The notes beneath the pieces were generated by a model that searched no databases, was not told the origin of the DNA, and saw only the letters and a list, made by a program, of their open reading frames with translations. This document shows positions 47,569-62,400 of a stretch of 64,000 nucleotides of DNA, in pieces. Each line of letters opens with the position of its first letter. Position 1 is the stretch's first letter. The DNA comes from Batkoa obscura (Eukaryota > Entomophthoromycota > Entomophthoromycetes > Entomophthorales > Batkoaceae). Position numbers and translations under genes: made by a program. The stretch lies in NCBI GenBank assembly GCA_030770535.1, contig JASVEC010000001.1, forward strand, positions 1,240,001 to 1,304,000. Direction: 5' to 3'.

Positions 47569-49020
47569 ATGTTAAAATTTGAAGGACATGTAGGTTTTAG
47601 ACAACGTTTAATAATGGCTACTATCAGTGGTAAAGCTATTAAAATTGAAAAAATAAGATCGGATGATGATAATCCAGGTTTAAGAGGTAAATTTATTTCA
47701 AGAAAAAATAGAATTTAGTAAATGATGTTAATTAAAAATCATTATTAGATTTTGAAGCCAATTTTTTACGATTATTAGAAAAAGTAACTAATGGTTCTTT
47801 AATTGAAATTAATTATACTGGTAATTTAAAATAAAAATCTATCAACTTCAACTCGTATAACACAAACAACTTCCCTCCCCAATAGGTACTGCTATTTTAT
47901 ATAAACCCGGTATAATAGTTGGTGGAAAAATAGAACATGATTGTGGATTGACTCGTTCCATTGGTTATTTTTTAGAATCTATGGTCATGTTAGCTCCCTT
48001 TTCAAAATTACCTTTTGTTTTAACTTTACAAGGTATTACTAATGATAATTTGGATATTTCGGTATATTATTTTATTTCTAATTTTAATAAATAATATATT
48101 AATTTGTTTCATTAATTTTAAAATAGGTCGATTTATTACGTACTGTAACCTTACGTCAATTAAATAAATTTGGTATTGAAGATGGAGTTGAATTAAAGGT
48201 AATTATTACATTCATTATAATTATAATAATAGATCCCCTACATAACCCTCAACTAATCTTACAAATAGATAACCAAAAGAGGAGCCCCACCTTTAGGGGG
48301 TGGAGAAGTATTATTTAAATGTACAGTAGTAAGATCTCTTAAACCAATTCGATTCATTGATGAAGGACGTATAAAACGTATTAGAGGCATAGCTTATTCT
48401 ACTCGAGTATCACCTCAAACAGCTAATCGAGTAGTTGAATCAGCAAGATCGGTATTAAATCGATATATACCTGATATATATATTTATACAGATGTTTATA
48501 AGGGTAAAGAATCTGGGAAGTAAGTTAATTGATATTACTATTTTATATAAAAGCAATATAAATTTATAACAACTGTTTTTTTAAATAGATCCCCAGGTTA
48601 TGGACTTACTTTAGTTGCTGAATCTACTACTGAATGCCTATTATCAGCTGAATGTTTTGCAGATGTTAAAGAAACCCCAGAAGATTTAGGAAAAAGAGTA
48701 GCTCGTATGTTGTTGCAAGAAATTCAAGAAGGAGGGTGTATTGATACTTATAATCATGGATTAAATTTATTATTTATGGTACTTGGACCTGAAGATGTTT
48801 CTAAATTAAGGATTGGTAAATTAACTCCATTTTGGTAAGTTATTCTTATATCTAAAATATTTTTAATATAATTTGTAATTTTTTTAGTATTGAAATTTTA
48901 AGAGATATTAAACAATTTTTTAATATTACTTATAAAGTTGTGCCTGATGATAAAAATAAAACTATTTTATTGACTTGTATGGGCACTGGGTTTACTAATG
49001 TCAGTAAAAAAACAAATTAA
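47569..49020 (+). CDS. RCL1: RCL1, RNA 3'-phosphate cyclase-like endonuclease of the small-subunit processome
   Basis: Seven exons: 47569-47686, 47749-47820, 47886-48061, 48127-48198, 48269-48519, 48589-48834, 48888-49020, a closed frame of 355 residues. Matches Rcl1 throughout: GHVGFRQRLIMATISGK, RSDDDNPGLRDFEANFLRLLEKVTNGS, EHDCGLTRSIGYFLESMVMLAPF, KRGAPPLGGGEVLFK, RGIAYSTRVSPQTANRVVESAR, SPGYGLTLVAESTTE and LTCMGTGFTNVSKK at the end. Rcl1 works with Bms1 in the nucleolus during 18S rRNA maturation; unlike RtcA it has no cyclase activity. It converges with the gene at 49296 and lies 0.3 kb after PAH. Confidence 0.95.
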
Positions 49021-49295
49021 ATTGGAAAGAGTGTTATTATGACTATTTCTTTTTTATTTATAGAATAATAAATTCAAAGTTTATAGATTTAGTTGAACTT
49101 TCTTTTTTAGTATTAATTTCTTATTTTGTTACTCTTATTTATTTTAAATAATCAAATCAACACATTTTGACTTTCACATATAAAAATAGTTTTATTACTT
49201 ATAAAATAAAATAAACATAGCAAACCCCTTATCCAAAGAAAAATAATATTTTAAATAATCTCTTTTTTCTTTAAAAAAAAGAAAGTCAAAAATCC

Positions 49296-50382
49296 TCAGT
49301 AATACCCATGCTGTCCATGATGTTGCTCATAACGATTTTCAATTGGCGAAGAATCCAACTGTTCATTATTACTTCTTTGCTGATAAGCTGGATATTTACC
49401 ACCATTCATAGATCGCATACCATTTTCATGAGTTATATCTCTTGAAATTGGCTCTCTCATATCAACTCTTGTATCCCTTGGATAAGGATCACGACTAATT
49501 AAAGTAAATCAATATCTATATTTTTATATGAAATTATAAGTTCTATGTAATAAACTTACGATATTGGAGCTTCATAACCTCGAGTATAACCTGGCATATC
49601 ATGTTGGTAATAAGCTTCATTTGGGCGCACTGGTTGACGCTCTAAATAAATAAAAGATAGGTTTATAAAATCATATTTATAAAAACTCTTTTATATCTCA
49701 ACTTACCATGATAAACTTCAGTATTACTAAGTCTATTTGGTGAGCGTAGATTGGCTTCTGTCATCGATTCTAAACCATTATTCTTTAATAAACCTTCTTT
49801 TAAAATATTCATTTAATAAACTTACTTTTCTGTTTATAACTATCCTCTTCTCTTTCCATAGAACCTCTACCTCGACCATTATTTCCAGGTTGTCTTAACT
49901 TGGCTTCATTTCTATAGATTTCATTTCTATCCTCGTAATAATTAATATTATCTTCCCTTTCCATTTCAACTTCACCATCTTTAAATTTATCTTTACTGAC
50001 ATATTTATATTTATATTCTTTTTCATCAGGGTCAATAGGAGCGAGATTTTTACTATCGTCTAACTCTTCTTCGCTAGAATCTTCCGGAATTAATGAAGGA
50101 TCTGCTTCTGCTATGGTGTTAAGAAGCATTCTGTAAAGGGAAGGTTAGCGTAAATTCATCATTGTTTTTTTGAATAAATATTATTTACTTAATTTCTTCT
50201 TTTAATTGTTTAACTTCTTCAGCAGCGTTAACTAATTCTTCACGTACTTCGTCATTGTTCTATACAGTTTTATTAAAAGATCATGTTAATAATTCGAATA
50301 AAGTTATAAAGATAATTGAATTTACCGTTAATAATTCTTGATACTTTTCTTTCGCTCTTAAGTATTTTACTTTATAGGCCAT
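49296..50382 (-). CDS. coiled-coil protein, possibly INO80E-like
   Basis: Six or so exons. The N-terminal 50 residues form a clear coiled coil: MAYKVKYLRAKEKYQELLT, then NNDEVREELVNAAEEVKQLK, then KMLLNTIAEADPSLIP. The opening YKxKYxxxKxKYxxL...EELxxAxxxVxxLKEE...LL resembles the N-terminus of INO80 complex subunit E, but the rest (acidic SSEEELDD; basic/aromatic YKYKYVSKDKFKDGE; Arg/Gly GNNGRGRGSME; Tyr/His/Gln C-terminus ending GQHGYY) is low-complexity and gives no further support. I would call it a nuclear coiled-coil protein of uncertain function. Convergent with RCL1 and divergent from CCT3. Confidence 0.6.
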
Positions 50383-50843
50383 CTTGCAATTTTAAAAAGT
50401 AGAGTTTTAGTACATTAAATTTTTTTATGAGTTGGCTTATTTTTGGACTTGGTTTTTTTATGCAGTTGAAAGTTTAGGTTTTAGTCCTAAGTTAACTTTA
50501 AAAAAAAAGTTAGATATCAAAAGTTGAAAGGGTTATTTTGTCAAAATTCATAGTACTAAGCTAGTAAAAATTGAATTTTTTTAAAACTATTATTACTAAT
50601 ATTATAATTTTTTCTTAATATTTGATAACCTTTTACAGCCTTTTAAATTTCCCATTCTTTTCAATCCATTTCTATAGTGTTAAAACTCACCTGTTAGGTA
50701 ATTGATTTTGATAGGTTCAACTTTAACTTAACTGTAATTGGTCCAATTGAATTTCGAATCCATTTTATAAAACATACTTAGCTTTCAATATCAACTATTA
50801 ATACTTTTAGTATCAATTAAAAAAGAAGAATTATTAAAAAAAG
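50383..50843. other. divergent promoter region between the coiled-coil gene and CCT3
   Basis: 461 bases, AT-rich; no specific site recognised. Confidence 0.4.
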
Positions 50844-53061
50844 ATGCAAGCCCCAGTCATTGTTATGAGTATGTATTTTCATTCTATTTAATAAAATTAA
50901 ACTGGATTAATGTTATTTATTCACTAATCTCCTACTTAATTTGATAACAATATTAATTCAACTTTTTTTAGATACCAAAATGGAGCGCGAGTCAGGTCGT
51001 AAAGCTCAACTCAGTAATATTAACGCAGCAAAAGTAATTTTTTTATTTTTGTCCGTTAAATAAACTTAACTTAGAACTTGTATCAATTTTAGACGGTCTC
51101 TGACATCATTCGTACTTGTCTTGGACCACGTTCCATGTTAAAAATGTTATTAGATCCAATGGGTGGTATTGTATTAACCAATGATGGTAACGCTATATTA
51201 AGAGAAGTTGAAGTAGCTCATCCAGCTGCAAAATCAATGATTGAATTATCTAGAACTCAAGATGAAGAAGTGGGAGATGGTACTACTTCGGTAATTATTT
51301 TAGGTAAGAATCAATCAATATTTATTTTGTATTATAAGTATAGTTTTTAAATAGAATAACAATAATAATAATAATAATTCAAAGTAATTTTTATTAACTT
51401 CTTAATTTTATATAGCTGGTGAAGTTCTCTCTGTTTCAGCTCCATTTTTAGAACGTAACATTCATCCAATTGTGATTATTTCTGCTTTTAAAAAAGCATT
51501 AGAAGATGCATTGAAAGTAGTTGAAGATATTAGTATTGATGTTGATTTAGATGATAAAAACCAAATGTTAAATATTATCAAAAGTTCCTTAAATACTAAA
51601 TTTGTTTCACGTTGGTCTGAGTTAATGTGTAATTTGGCCTTAAAAGCGGTGGAATGTGTTGCTATGGAAGAGGGTGGTCAAAGAGAAGTAGATATTAAAA
51701 GATATGCTAGAGTTGAAAAGGTAATTATTTAAAAAAAATCAAAGTTTAAAGAAAATTAATTTATTAATAATATAATTTAGATTCCAGGAGGAGAAATTGA
51801 AGATTCATGTGTGTTGGATGGAATATTATTAAATAAAGATGTAACCCATCCAAAAATGAGACGTCGTATTGAAAATCCAAAAATTGTATTATTAGATTGT
51901 CCATTAGAATATAAAAAAGGGGAATCCCAAACGAATATTGAAATTACAAAAGAAGAAGATTGGGCAAGGTTTTTACAAATTGAAGAAGAGCAAATTAAAT
52001 CTTTATGTGACCATATCATTGCTCTTAAACCGGATTTAGTCTTTACCGAAAAGGGAGTTTCTGGTAAGTTTTAATTGAAAATTTTTTTAGCTTTATTTTT
52101 TTAATGTATTATTTTAGATCTTGCTCAACATTATTTACAAAAAGCTAATATTACTGCTATCCGTCGTTTACGTAAAACGGATAATAATCGAGTAGCACGT
52201 GCCGTAGGCGCTACTATTGTATCTCGTGTTGAAGATCTTAAAGAAAGTGATATTGGAACTGGATGTGGCTTATTTAACATTGAAAAAATAGGAGATGAAT
52301 ATTTTACTTTCTTAACCAAATGTGAAGACCCTAAAGCTTGTACTATATTATTACGTGGGCCATCCAAAGATATATTACATGAAGTTGATCGTAATTTACA
52401 AGATGCTATGAATGTAGCTAGAAATGTATATTTTAATCCAAGATTATCACCTGGTGGTGGAGCTACTGAAATGGCTATTAGTGTCAAATTATCAGAATTA
52501 GCTAAAACTTTAGAAGGCATTGAACAATGGCCTTATCTTGGTTTAGCTGAAGCTTTAGAAGTAATTCCTCGTACTTTGATTCAAAATTGTGGTGGTAAAC
52601 CAGTTAAAGTTTTAACTCAACTTAGGGTAACTGTTTTTTTATGCGATGATAAAATTATATTAATAGATCTTTTTTTAGGCTAAACATGCTAACAATGAAC
52701 ATTCTTGGGGTGTTAATGGTACTTCTGGTACTATTGCCGATATGCATGAATATGGCATTTGGGAACCAACTGCTGTTAAAGTTCAAACTATTAAAACTGC
52801 AATTGAGGTAAGATTATAATTCTATTATAATAGCTTAAAGGTAGATATGAAGGAATTATTACTAATGAAATGTATTTGATATTTTTTTAGTCTGCTTGTT
52901 TATTATTAAGAGTTGATGATATTGTATCTGGTGTATCAAAGAGAGAAAATGGTCCAGCTGGTGGTGCTCAACAACAAGTTCCTGAAGAGGTAAGTTTATT
53001 TTTAAATTTTAAAGATGAATGAGTAATGTTTATTTTTTTATTTATTTAGATGCAACAATAG
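50844..53061 (+). CDS. CCT3: CCT3, T-complex protein 1 subunit gamma
   Basis: Nine exons (50844-50868, 50972-51033, 51093-51303, 51416-51720, 51781-52063, 52118-52626, 52679-52807, 52891-52989, 53050-53061) give a closed frame of 544 residues, the family length. CCT3 is one of eight subunits of the cytosolic chaperonin that folds actin and tubulin. ATP-site motifs are LGPRSMLKMLLDPMGGIVLTNDG and EEVGDGTTSVIIL; subunit-gamma features include NTKMERESGRKAQLSNINAAK, RVEKIPGGEIEDSCVLDG, VTHPKMRRRIENPKIV, AQHYLQKANITAIRRLRKTDNNR and PGGGATEM. First exon is only eight codons and the last three codons plus stop (MQQ). Both tiny exons fit phase and splice consensus. Confidence 0.97.
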
Positions 53062-53387
53062 AGTAATGGAATAAACTGATGTTGAAAAAAAAAGTAAAAA
53101 AATAAAATGCATGGATTTTAATATAGTTGTATGTTGATTTAAGTTGTTCTTTTTGATTTTGTTTTAATGTTAAAGATATAGTGAAGGGTATAGAATTTTA
53201 CAAGGAAATAGATTTTTTTTTTACTTTATGATAGTTTGTTTGGTAAGTTATATGACAAAGTAATCAAAAGAAATAAGCAATGAATAACTTTCAACTTTAA
53301 TATAAAAATGAAAAGTTGAATAAATTCCTATTTTATTAACATTAAAAACATTTAATTAATTTTAATAACTCAAATTAATATACTAAT
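53062..53387. other. convergent intergenic region
   Basis: Three-prime flanks of CCT3 and of the transporter gene; nothing else seen. Confidence 0.4.
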
Positions 53388-54482
53388 TTAATTAAACCAT
53401 TTTCTAAGTCCCATAGCTACTGTACAAACTACAATAATAGTCGAACCGGAAATTGAATAAACATTAGGTATTTCATGAAATAAAAATATACCATAAAAAT
53501 AGGCCAATACCACATCTACATTTCTCATTAAAGTAGCCGGACCAGCACGACATAATTGAAGCCCTTTATTCAATAAACATTGACCTAAAATAGCCGTTAA
53601 TCCCACTAATAATAAACATAAAGTTGGCCAATTAAGTCCTAAACTAGTAGAAGGAAGTTCTGATTTTTGATGATCGGTTAATACCATAACACCTGAAAAG
53701 ATAGTACTAGCTAAACCAAAATAAACAACATGAGATAAAAAATGAACGGAGCGTCCAATTTTTCGAACAGTTACATAAGCACAGGCAGCAAATAAAGCCC
53801 CGATAAAGGCAGCAAGTACACCAATACTTTGTTCTGCTGGTGTAGGTAAATGATTTAAAAAAATAGCTATCGGTATTTCTTCTTTACCAAATAAAAAATT
53901 GGGTTTTGAAGTTAAAACTACCCCAATTAAACAAAAAAAACTAGCTAAACCATCAAACCAAGAATAATCTTCATTTAAGGTTAAATGAGCCAAAAGACCC
54001 GTAAACGCAGGACTAGTAAAAAAAATTACCGTAGCATCGGCTATCGGTAATACAGTTAAAGAATAATAATAAAGGGCTAAACCAATAGCACCAAAAAACC
54101 CTCTTAATAATAATAATAATCGATATCGTGGCTGTGAAAAAGGTTGTATTCCAACTAAATAACATAATATTATACCACCTAAACCTTGAATAATAGAACG
54201 TGCAAGTACAATTTGAGCTGCTGAAAAATAAGCACCACTCACTTTAACAAGTAAACCATTTAAAGAGAAACCAAATGCAGAAAGTAACATATATATAAGA
54301 CCTCGGAATTCATGTAAGTGGGGTGGATGAGTGAGGAGACTATTGGTTAAATTAATATTACTAGATTCCACTTCTACTGAGTTTTGTAAGGTGCCGTAAG
54401 TATTGGTGGAATATCTTTGAAGATAAGTATCTAAATGTTCTCCATTACCCTTTAAATTAATACGTGGGATTGAGGTGGCCAT
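53388..54482 (-). CDS. EamA/DMT-family transporter (SLC35G-like)
   Basis: Single-exon gene of 364 residues with ten hydrophobic helices in two homologous halves, after a ~60-residue hydrophilic N-tail. First EamA half: GLIYMLLSAFGFSLNGLLVK, SAAQIVLARSIIQGLGG, RLLLLLRGFFGAIGLALYYYSL, PIADATVIFFTSPAFTGLLAHL and SFFCLIGVVLTSKP. Second half: LAAFIGALFAACAYVTVRKIGR, VYFGLASTIFSGVMVL, CLLLVGLTAILGQCLLNKGLQL and RNVDVVLAYFYGIFLFHEIPN. This is the layout of SLC35G1/TMEM20-like members of the drug/metabolite superfamily; substrates are unknown for most. It ends GLRKWFN with no ER retrieval signal. Confidence 0.9.
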   Translation of the reverse strand: MATSIPRINLKGNGEHLDTYLQRYSTNTYGTLQNSVEVESSNINLTNSLLTHPPHLHEFRGLIYMLLSAFGFSLNGLLVKVSGAYFSAAQIVLARSIIQGLGGIILCYLVGIQPFSQPRYRLLLLLRGFFGAIGLALYYYSLTVLPIADATVIFFTSPAFTGLLAHLTLNEDYSWFDGLASFFCLIGVVLTSKPNFLFGKEEIPIAIFLNHLPTPAEQSIGVLAAFIGALFAACAYVTVRKIGRSVHFLSHVVYFGLASTIFSGVMVLTDHQKSELPSTSLGLNWPTLCLLLVGLTAILGQCLLNKGLQLCRAGPATLMRNVDVVLAYFYGIFLFHEIPNVYSISGSTIIVVCTVAMGLRKWFN

Positions 54483-55773
<1,291 letters not shown>

Positions 55774-57076
55774 TTAATTTGGAGGTTGATAAGGAGTGAC
55801 CAACATTTCTGAAAATTCCAATAATGCTTTTGGACCACGTACTTCATTTGTAAGTAATGGTAATGTAACAATATGAAAATCATCATAAAGTTCATAAATT
55901 TGTTCCAAATATTTTTGTTGCATTTTATATCGAATTCGACATTGTTCACAATTGGAATCTGGGCCTGGAAATAATAATTGATTAACTACAATATTATGAG
56001 TATCAATTTCTTGAGCTGTTAACTCTTGAATCATTCGTTCTGTTTCATATAATGATAAAAATTCCGATATACATACACATACAAAGGTTGCTAAATCCTA
56101 ATATTAAAGTTGAAATATATCCGTGTTTTATAATACATAAAATACTTACTGGTGATTTTAATTGCTTACTAATACCTGAAATACTATCTTGAAGTCCTTT
56201 TAATTTATCAAAAAATTGATCTGGAGAAGCACCTTCTGGCATACTTGAAGACATCTAAACAAAAACAACAATTAATTTCCCTTTATGTAATAAATTGCAA
56301 TTCTGCTTACTGTACTAAGATAAGGACTTAATTGATTTTGAAACCCAGCTAGTTTTTCCAAAACTTTACTAATAGTGGTTGGTAATTGTAAAAATCTTAA
56401 TGTATGTCCAGTTGGAGCAGTATCAAATACTACACAAGAATAATCTTTTGATTTGGTTAATTCAGCTATTTCACGTAAAGAAGCAGCTTCATCAATTCCT
56501 GGTAATGTTTTTAATACATCGGCTATAAAATCTCCAAAGATATTGCCATCACCTAGAATTGAGAATTAGTTACAATTTAATTATTGAGTTTAGAATATAA
56601 TAAGCTTACTATTTTTAAATAATTCTCGAGTTGTTGAAGTTGGATCGATTTCCTATTGTTTTTTAATTTTAATAAGTATTCTAAATTAAATCAGATTTTC
56701 TTACCATAGCATATAAGTTATCAAAACCTTTAATTAAAGTAGGTTCTTTATTAATCTTTTGACTAAAAGCATCTGATAAATTATGAGCTGGATCGGTGGA
56801 GATCAATAATACACTTTTTCTAACTTTAGATAATTGAACAGCTAAAGAACAACTATAAAAAAAGCAATGAGTAAATTAATCAGTCCCTTTTCTTGCTCTC
56901 TTCTAAATTTTAATTTGGAATCAAACTTCAACTTACCTAGTAGTCGTCTTTCCAACACCACCTTTTCCACCAACAAATACCCATTTTAAAGAAGTTTGTT
57001 CCAATATATTACGTAAGGAACCTTCTAAAGGTTCAAATTCTCCTTCATGGTCACTTAAATCGGATAAGTCAGACAT
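55774..57076 (-). CDS. GET3: GET3/TRC40 (ArsA-type) ATPase for tail-anchored protein insertion
   Basis: Cytosolic ATPase that carries tail-anchored proteins to the Get1/Get2 receptor in the ER. After an acidic N-tail, the P-loop [10 protein letters not shown] lies at about residues 36-45 in the Get3 form with the signature Lys. Then [30 protein letters not shown] (switch I region), [20 protein letters not shown] (switch II), [27 protein letters not shown], and the zinc-binding dimer motif [18 protein letters not shown], with the fungal/animal CxxC that separates GET3 from bacterial ArsA. End: [17 protein letters not shown]. Seven or so exons. It shares a 585-bp divergent promoter region with MPP10. 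Confidence 0.96.
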
Positions 57077-57661
57077 ACTTGATTTTTTCAAATTCAAAAT
57101 TAGTGAGTTGTTCAATATTTTTTTCTAAGCTATAAATTGATGATTTTTTTTAAATGGCCAATTAAATTACGATGTGGATTCATTAATTTTGCTAAGAGTT
57201 TGGAGAGTTTTTATGAAGTGAGAGTTTTAACAGTTGAGAGGTTTCGATTGTTGAAATATTAAGTTTCAATCTATAATTCTTTTGATCAGAAATTTAGTTT
57301 TTTTGTACTAATTAATGAATTCAACAATAGCAATTATTTTTAAAATAATTTTATTTTGAAATTTATAAAAACTCAACAATTTATTCCAATATGAAAACTA
57401 CAAATAATTGTAAAGATAACATGAAAGCGCTACATTGACTTATTTATATAGAATTCTAATCCCTAAAAACACTTCCATTTCATTAACCTATCAATCTAAT
57501 GTACTGCATACAACTAATTCATTCAACCTCATCCTTCACTACAAAAATTTATGGGATTCTTAATTACAAATAACCGATGTTGATTGGTCCTAAAAATTTA
57601 TTCAGAAAAATAGAACTGTAAATTTGGAATTTCGATTTTGGTAGCAACTTAGATTCTTAAC
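57077..57661. other. divergent promoter region of GET3 and MPP10
   Basis: 585 bases without coding content. CTAAAAATTTAT near 57592 resembles the AAAAATTT-type ribosome-biogenesis element of fungi, weak in so AT-rich a context. Confidence 0.4.
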
Positions 57662-59435
57662 ATGCCACCAGCACAAGGATTAGCACAATTAATAACCACA
57701 TTAACCTCAGAGCCTGAGAAGTATTTAACCTCAAATGATAAACTTTCAAAAGAAGCTTTAAATTTAACAAATCAATTGTATACTTTAGGTAAATACTTTA
57801 AATGTTAATTTCTTTCTCTAACCCATTATTTATCCATAAAACTAACATTCAATTTCCCTCTATATAGCCAAAGAGCATGATTTAAGCTATAATTTAACTG
57901 AAGTCTCTAGAGAATCTGATAGTATCAACTATGGACTTGAAAAGATTGTATCTAAAGGTTTTGATCCTGATCAAATCTGGCAACAATTACAATTAAGAAA
58001 TCAACCTTTTATTGAACAACACGCAATACCATTGATTCAAAATTTATTAGGAGAAGCGGATGGGTCTGAAGAAGAGGAAGATAGTGAAGAGAACAGTGAA
58101 GAAGGGAGTGAGCTAACTGAAGAGAGCGAAGAAGAAGAGGTTTCGGATAGTATTGGAGAAAAAGAAGAAGAAGATATGGATATGGATATGGAGGATACAG
58201 AAGAAGAAGGAATAGAGGGAGAGTTAGATGAAGAAAATATGGAGGATGAAATTGAAGAAGAAGAAGAAGAAGAAGAAGAAGAATTAGAATCTAAAACTAA
58301 TGAAGAAGAATATGAAAAAACAGAGGTAGATGATGAGTTTTTTTCGTTAAATAAAATGCATAAATTAATTGAGGATGCCGAAGAAAAAGAAATGAATCAA
58401 GAAGAAGAAGAAGAGTCCGAAGACGATGATGAAGATGAAATTGATTATTTTCAAGATCCTGGAGAGTTAGATTCGGATGATGAAATAGCTGCTGAAGAAA
58501 TGAAGTATTCCGATTTTTTTGAACAACCTAAAAATAATAATAAAGAAACAAAGAAGCGCAAAGTTAGATTTGCCGACTTGGAAAATGAAGAAGAAGAAGA
58601 AGAGAATCAAAAAGGACCATTACAATTGCTTGAGGATGAGGATGAAGAAGATGGTAATGAACTTAGTAAATTTGAACAAAAGCAAGCGAAACTTTCCAAA
58701 GTCATTGAAGATTTAGAAAACGAAAATGTAGATGTTAAACCATGGACCTTAATGGGAGAAACTAGTGGTAAAAGTCGACCATTTAATTCGTTATTAGAAG
58801 AAGAATTGGAATTTGATCATGCTTCTAAACCAGTACCAGTAATTACAGTTGAAGTCACTCAAAGTTTAGAAGATTTAATCAAACAAAGGGTTGCGGATAG
58901 TAAATTTGATAATGTAGAACCAGCAGCTAAAATTGTTAAGAAATTAAAGTATTCAGAAGATTTTGAATTAGATATGGAGAAATCGAAAAAATCTTTGGCT
59001 CAAATTTATGAAGATGATTATGTGAATGCAACCCAAAAGAAAGACAAAAAAGAATTACCAGCTGATGTAGTTGAATCCCATCAAGAAATTGATCGTTTAT
59101 TATCCTCCTTATTTACTAAATTAGATGCCTTAGCTAATTCTCATTATGTACCTAAAATGCCTAAATTGGAAGTTCAAGTTATTAAAGATATACCAGCCAT
59201 TGCTATTGAAGAAGCTATTCCAGTGGCAGTATCTAATGCTGCTCTCTTAGCTCCAGAAGAAGTGTTTGGTCAAGACACTCATGGGCAAGCTGGAGTGGTG
59301 CAAAATAAGGAGGAGTTGTCTCAAGAAGAAAGAAAAAGAATTCGTAATAGAAAGAAAAGATTGGCTAAACTTCGATCCAAAAATCAATCTAAAGCAAATG
59401 AAGAGGATAGCAATGTGGTGGAAAGTAAATCTTAA
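57662..59435 (+). CDS. MPP10: MPP10, U3 snoRNP / small-subunit processome protein
   Basis: Two exons (57662-57788, 57868-59435) encode 564 residues. Mpp10 scaffolds Imp3 and Imp4 with the U3 snoRNA in the nucleolus and is needed for 18S rRNA cleavages. N-terminal domain ALNLTNQLYTLAKEHD and GFDPDQIWQQLQLRNQP are the conserved opening (the latter ends in QIWQQLEL-x-N in other species). A very acidic middle (about residues 115-290, with uninterrupted E/D runs) is typical. C-terminal core: DVKPWTLMGETSGKSRPFNSLLEEELEFDHASKP, KSLAQIYEDDYVNATQKK, and the basic end EERKRIRNRKKRLAKLRSK. The stretch DYFQDP...DEIAAEEMKYSDFFEQP is also a family signature. Confidence 0.95.
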
Positions 59436-62400
59436 AAAGTGGGTTGAGTTCTTTTTAAATAGATAGGTTTTATGTATGAGGATTGGAGTTTTGAAATTTA
59501 ATAGAATTTTATATTTTGATTGGAATGTAACTTTTTTAATTTTATCTTGTTTTATTAAGTTTTAGTTTTCAATTATTTTTAAATAAGCTTAGCTAATAGT
59601 AGTATACATCTTATCAAATGTAATTAAATATAGAGATGGTTTATGTACTATTATGTAACTAAATTATAAATTATAAATTATAAATTACACTGTATATTTT
59701 ATTACTGATATAAAAATAGTTTAATAATTTAACATTATTTTAATAAATTACTTTAGAACTAAATATAGGTCAAGAAACAAATGGAGTAAATATAATAATC
59801 AACTTGAAAACTATAAATAGCCTGTATTTTAAAAAACTATTGTACAATACCTTCACCTTATAACGAATTTCTTTCAATAATTCAGTATAGGTTAAAAAGG
59901 TCATCAAGTGAGTTTATTTCTATAAATGCTCAAAATAAAAAGAATAAATGAGGGTGTTTTTTTGGTTTCATTATTTTTTCCATTTTTTAAGCGCTATTTG
60001 AGTGGAAAGATTGTTAGTAAAATCCTTAAACACAAAAATACATCCCCAAATATTATATAAATAACATAGAATTTCTACAAACAAAAACAAAAGCTCCAAA
60101 TAATAATTTCATAGTAATCTTTTTCCGACTTAGAAAAATCCAGACCTCAACTTTAATAATAACATTCAGTTCAGATTCAAACTGAAGCCTTCAGCTAGAA
60201 ACCAATATTTTATATTCTATAATCCAACTATAGAAGCTTCTTTATACAGTTTAAAAACCCAAGTAATATTATAAATTAAAATAATTGCGGTCTAAAGGTC
60301 AAATCAAATACTTAGCTCTACTAAAGTAGGTCCCATACTTTATTTTAACCAAACATTTCCAAAAATTCGAAATAGTAAAATTGAAATTCAATTCTTTTGT
60401 GTATAAGAACATTTTGGGATTTAGATAGTGTATTTTTTAAAAATTAGAAAGTTTTTGATTTTTGTGAAAGTAGAATATTTGGAAAATCAATGAATTTCGA
60501 AGAACTTGAATTCGATTGTTTATTGTATTGTTTCATAAATTTTAAGAATTTCTTATTCCTTGAAACTTAATACCTTTTCCTTTTATTAGTGTGCTTTATA
60601 GTTAATCCAATTCTTTGCTTAAAAAAATAAAAAGGTTCTTGATTGCAACATCAAGTGTCTTTTATAGGTAAAAACAAAGGATAATCTCATCTAAAGGTTA
60701 ACTCATGTTGCAATCCGATATCTTCACCAACAATCTTCATCAAAAAAACCAGTCATAAAAGTCGTAATAATTCGATAGTAGCAATTAGTGCGCTTTTTTG
60801 ATAAGAAACAGAGGTGATTGTATTTTTAGCTTTTTATTTTAAGTTGTAATATTATTGTAAATATTCAAGCTGAAGAGTCTAACAATTTTTTATAATTATA
60901 ACAAATTGCTTGGAAAATTATTTAATAAATGGTCATTAGATGATATAAACATTTCAATAATCACTAATTCTTTCGAATTTTCTAAAAATTCATTTAGTCA
61001 AATTGATTGTATCTGAATTTTGTTTAGAATGACTTTAATTTACTGTATACAACTGTTGCAGCTCTTTTATGAAACAACTAGCGGTGATTTTTAAAGGTAA
61101 AGGATATGCACAACTGATATTTTTGTTGCATAATTTACTATTTTAGCCAAATTTCAGTATAACTTACTCTTAAGTGAGCCATTAAATATTTCGTAAAAGA
61201 GCTCTAATAGATGTACACTTTTATGAAATCCAAATTACTATAAATATAAACCATGATATTTAACATCTAAGATCATCTCAATAAAATTTCTAACTTCTGA
61301 TTGAAATTGAACGATCAACAGAAAATTCGAAAACCACTTAGATGGATGTTTGAAACTAAGATTAAAGCTTCATGTCTTTATTTTCAAAATGAAACCGTTC
61401 GAAAATAGTACAAAATAGAAATGATTAAAACATTGTGTACAATTAATAAGAAATTTTAAAAATATTCTAAATTAGAATAAATATAATATTCTATATAATA
61501 TTGCTAATAAACATTACTTAACATCTATCACTTTATAATGATAGGCAGTATATTTTATATCGAAACTATCAAACTGGTTTATATAAACGAACTAAAGCTT
61601 TTATATTAATACCAAGCTTCAGATCTGATGTTTCTTAAATTTAAATAAATTATACAATAACAAGTGTAACAGCTAAATAGAAACCTCTATTTAGCTATTT
61701 ATCCTTTTAAATATGAGTTTCTATTGAGAACGTTAGCTATATCATAACATTAAATCGAATAAAAAATATTATGTGAAACGTAAGTAGGCATTGTTGAAAC
61801 AACTATATACAGATATTTTATTTCATTTCATTTTATGTAATTTCTTGTAAAAGTAAGGGGAGAAGATAATTTTTAAACGATAGAAAGTTTACGCGTTTTT
61901 AACAAAAGAAACTTGAAAGAGGAATAGAGACCTCTAAGTATAACTTTACGCTTCCTTGTAAGTGTAATTTAACTTTAAATATATTAATCTGTATAATTAA
62001 GTACTCAAATGATTTATAACTTGATTAATATAATAAAATATACTTTAAAAACTTGAAAATTTTCCCACTTGATCTCAATCTTTTAACCGAGTTTATAAGT
62101 TTATTAACTATTATTATATATTGGTATATATTGGTATATAATAAATAAATGTTAATTTATCCACAACAATCTGTTTTTAATTTCTAAGCTTATTTATTAT
62201 ATAGTACAATAATTGATTATACAAATACATTACTAACTTCTAAACACAAACTAAAAAGTACGGTTTATTAGTAATCGAATCTGTTTAGTGATAAATAAAT
62301 GTTCTACCAAACTTTAATTGTGATTTTAATATCCTTTGATAACCTTGATTTATTGAGCAACAGTTGCTTTCTTTTTTCTATTTAGAATTGCTTTAACACT

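Noticed and set aside
57580-57600. RRPE-like ribosome-biogenesis site before MPP10
   Set aside because: AAAAATTT is expected often by chance in this base composition and no PAC site (GATGAG) accompanies it; left as a weak remark only.
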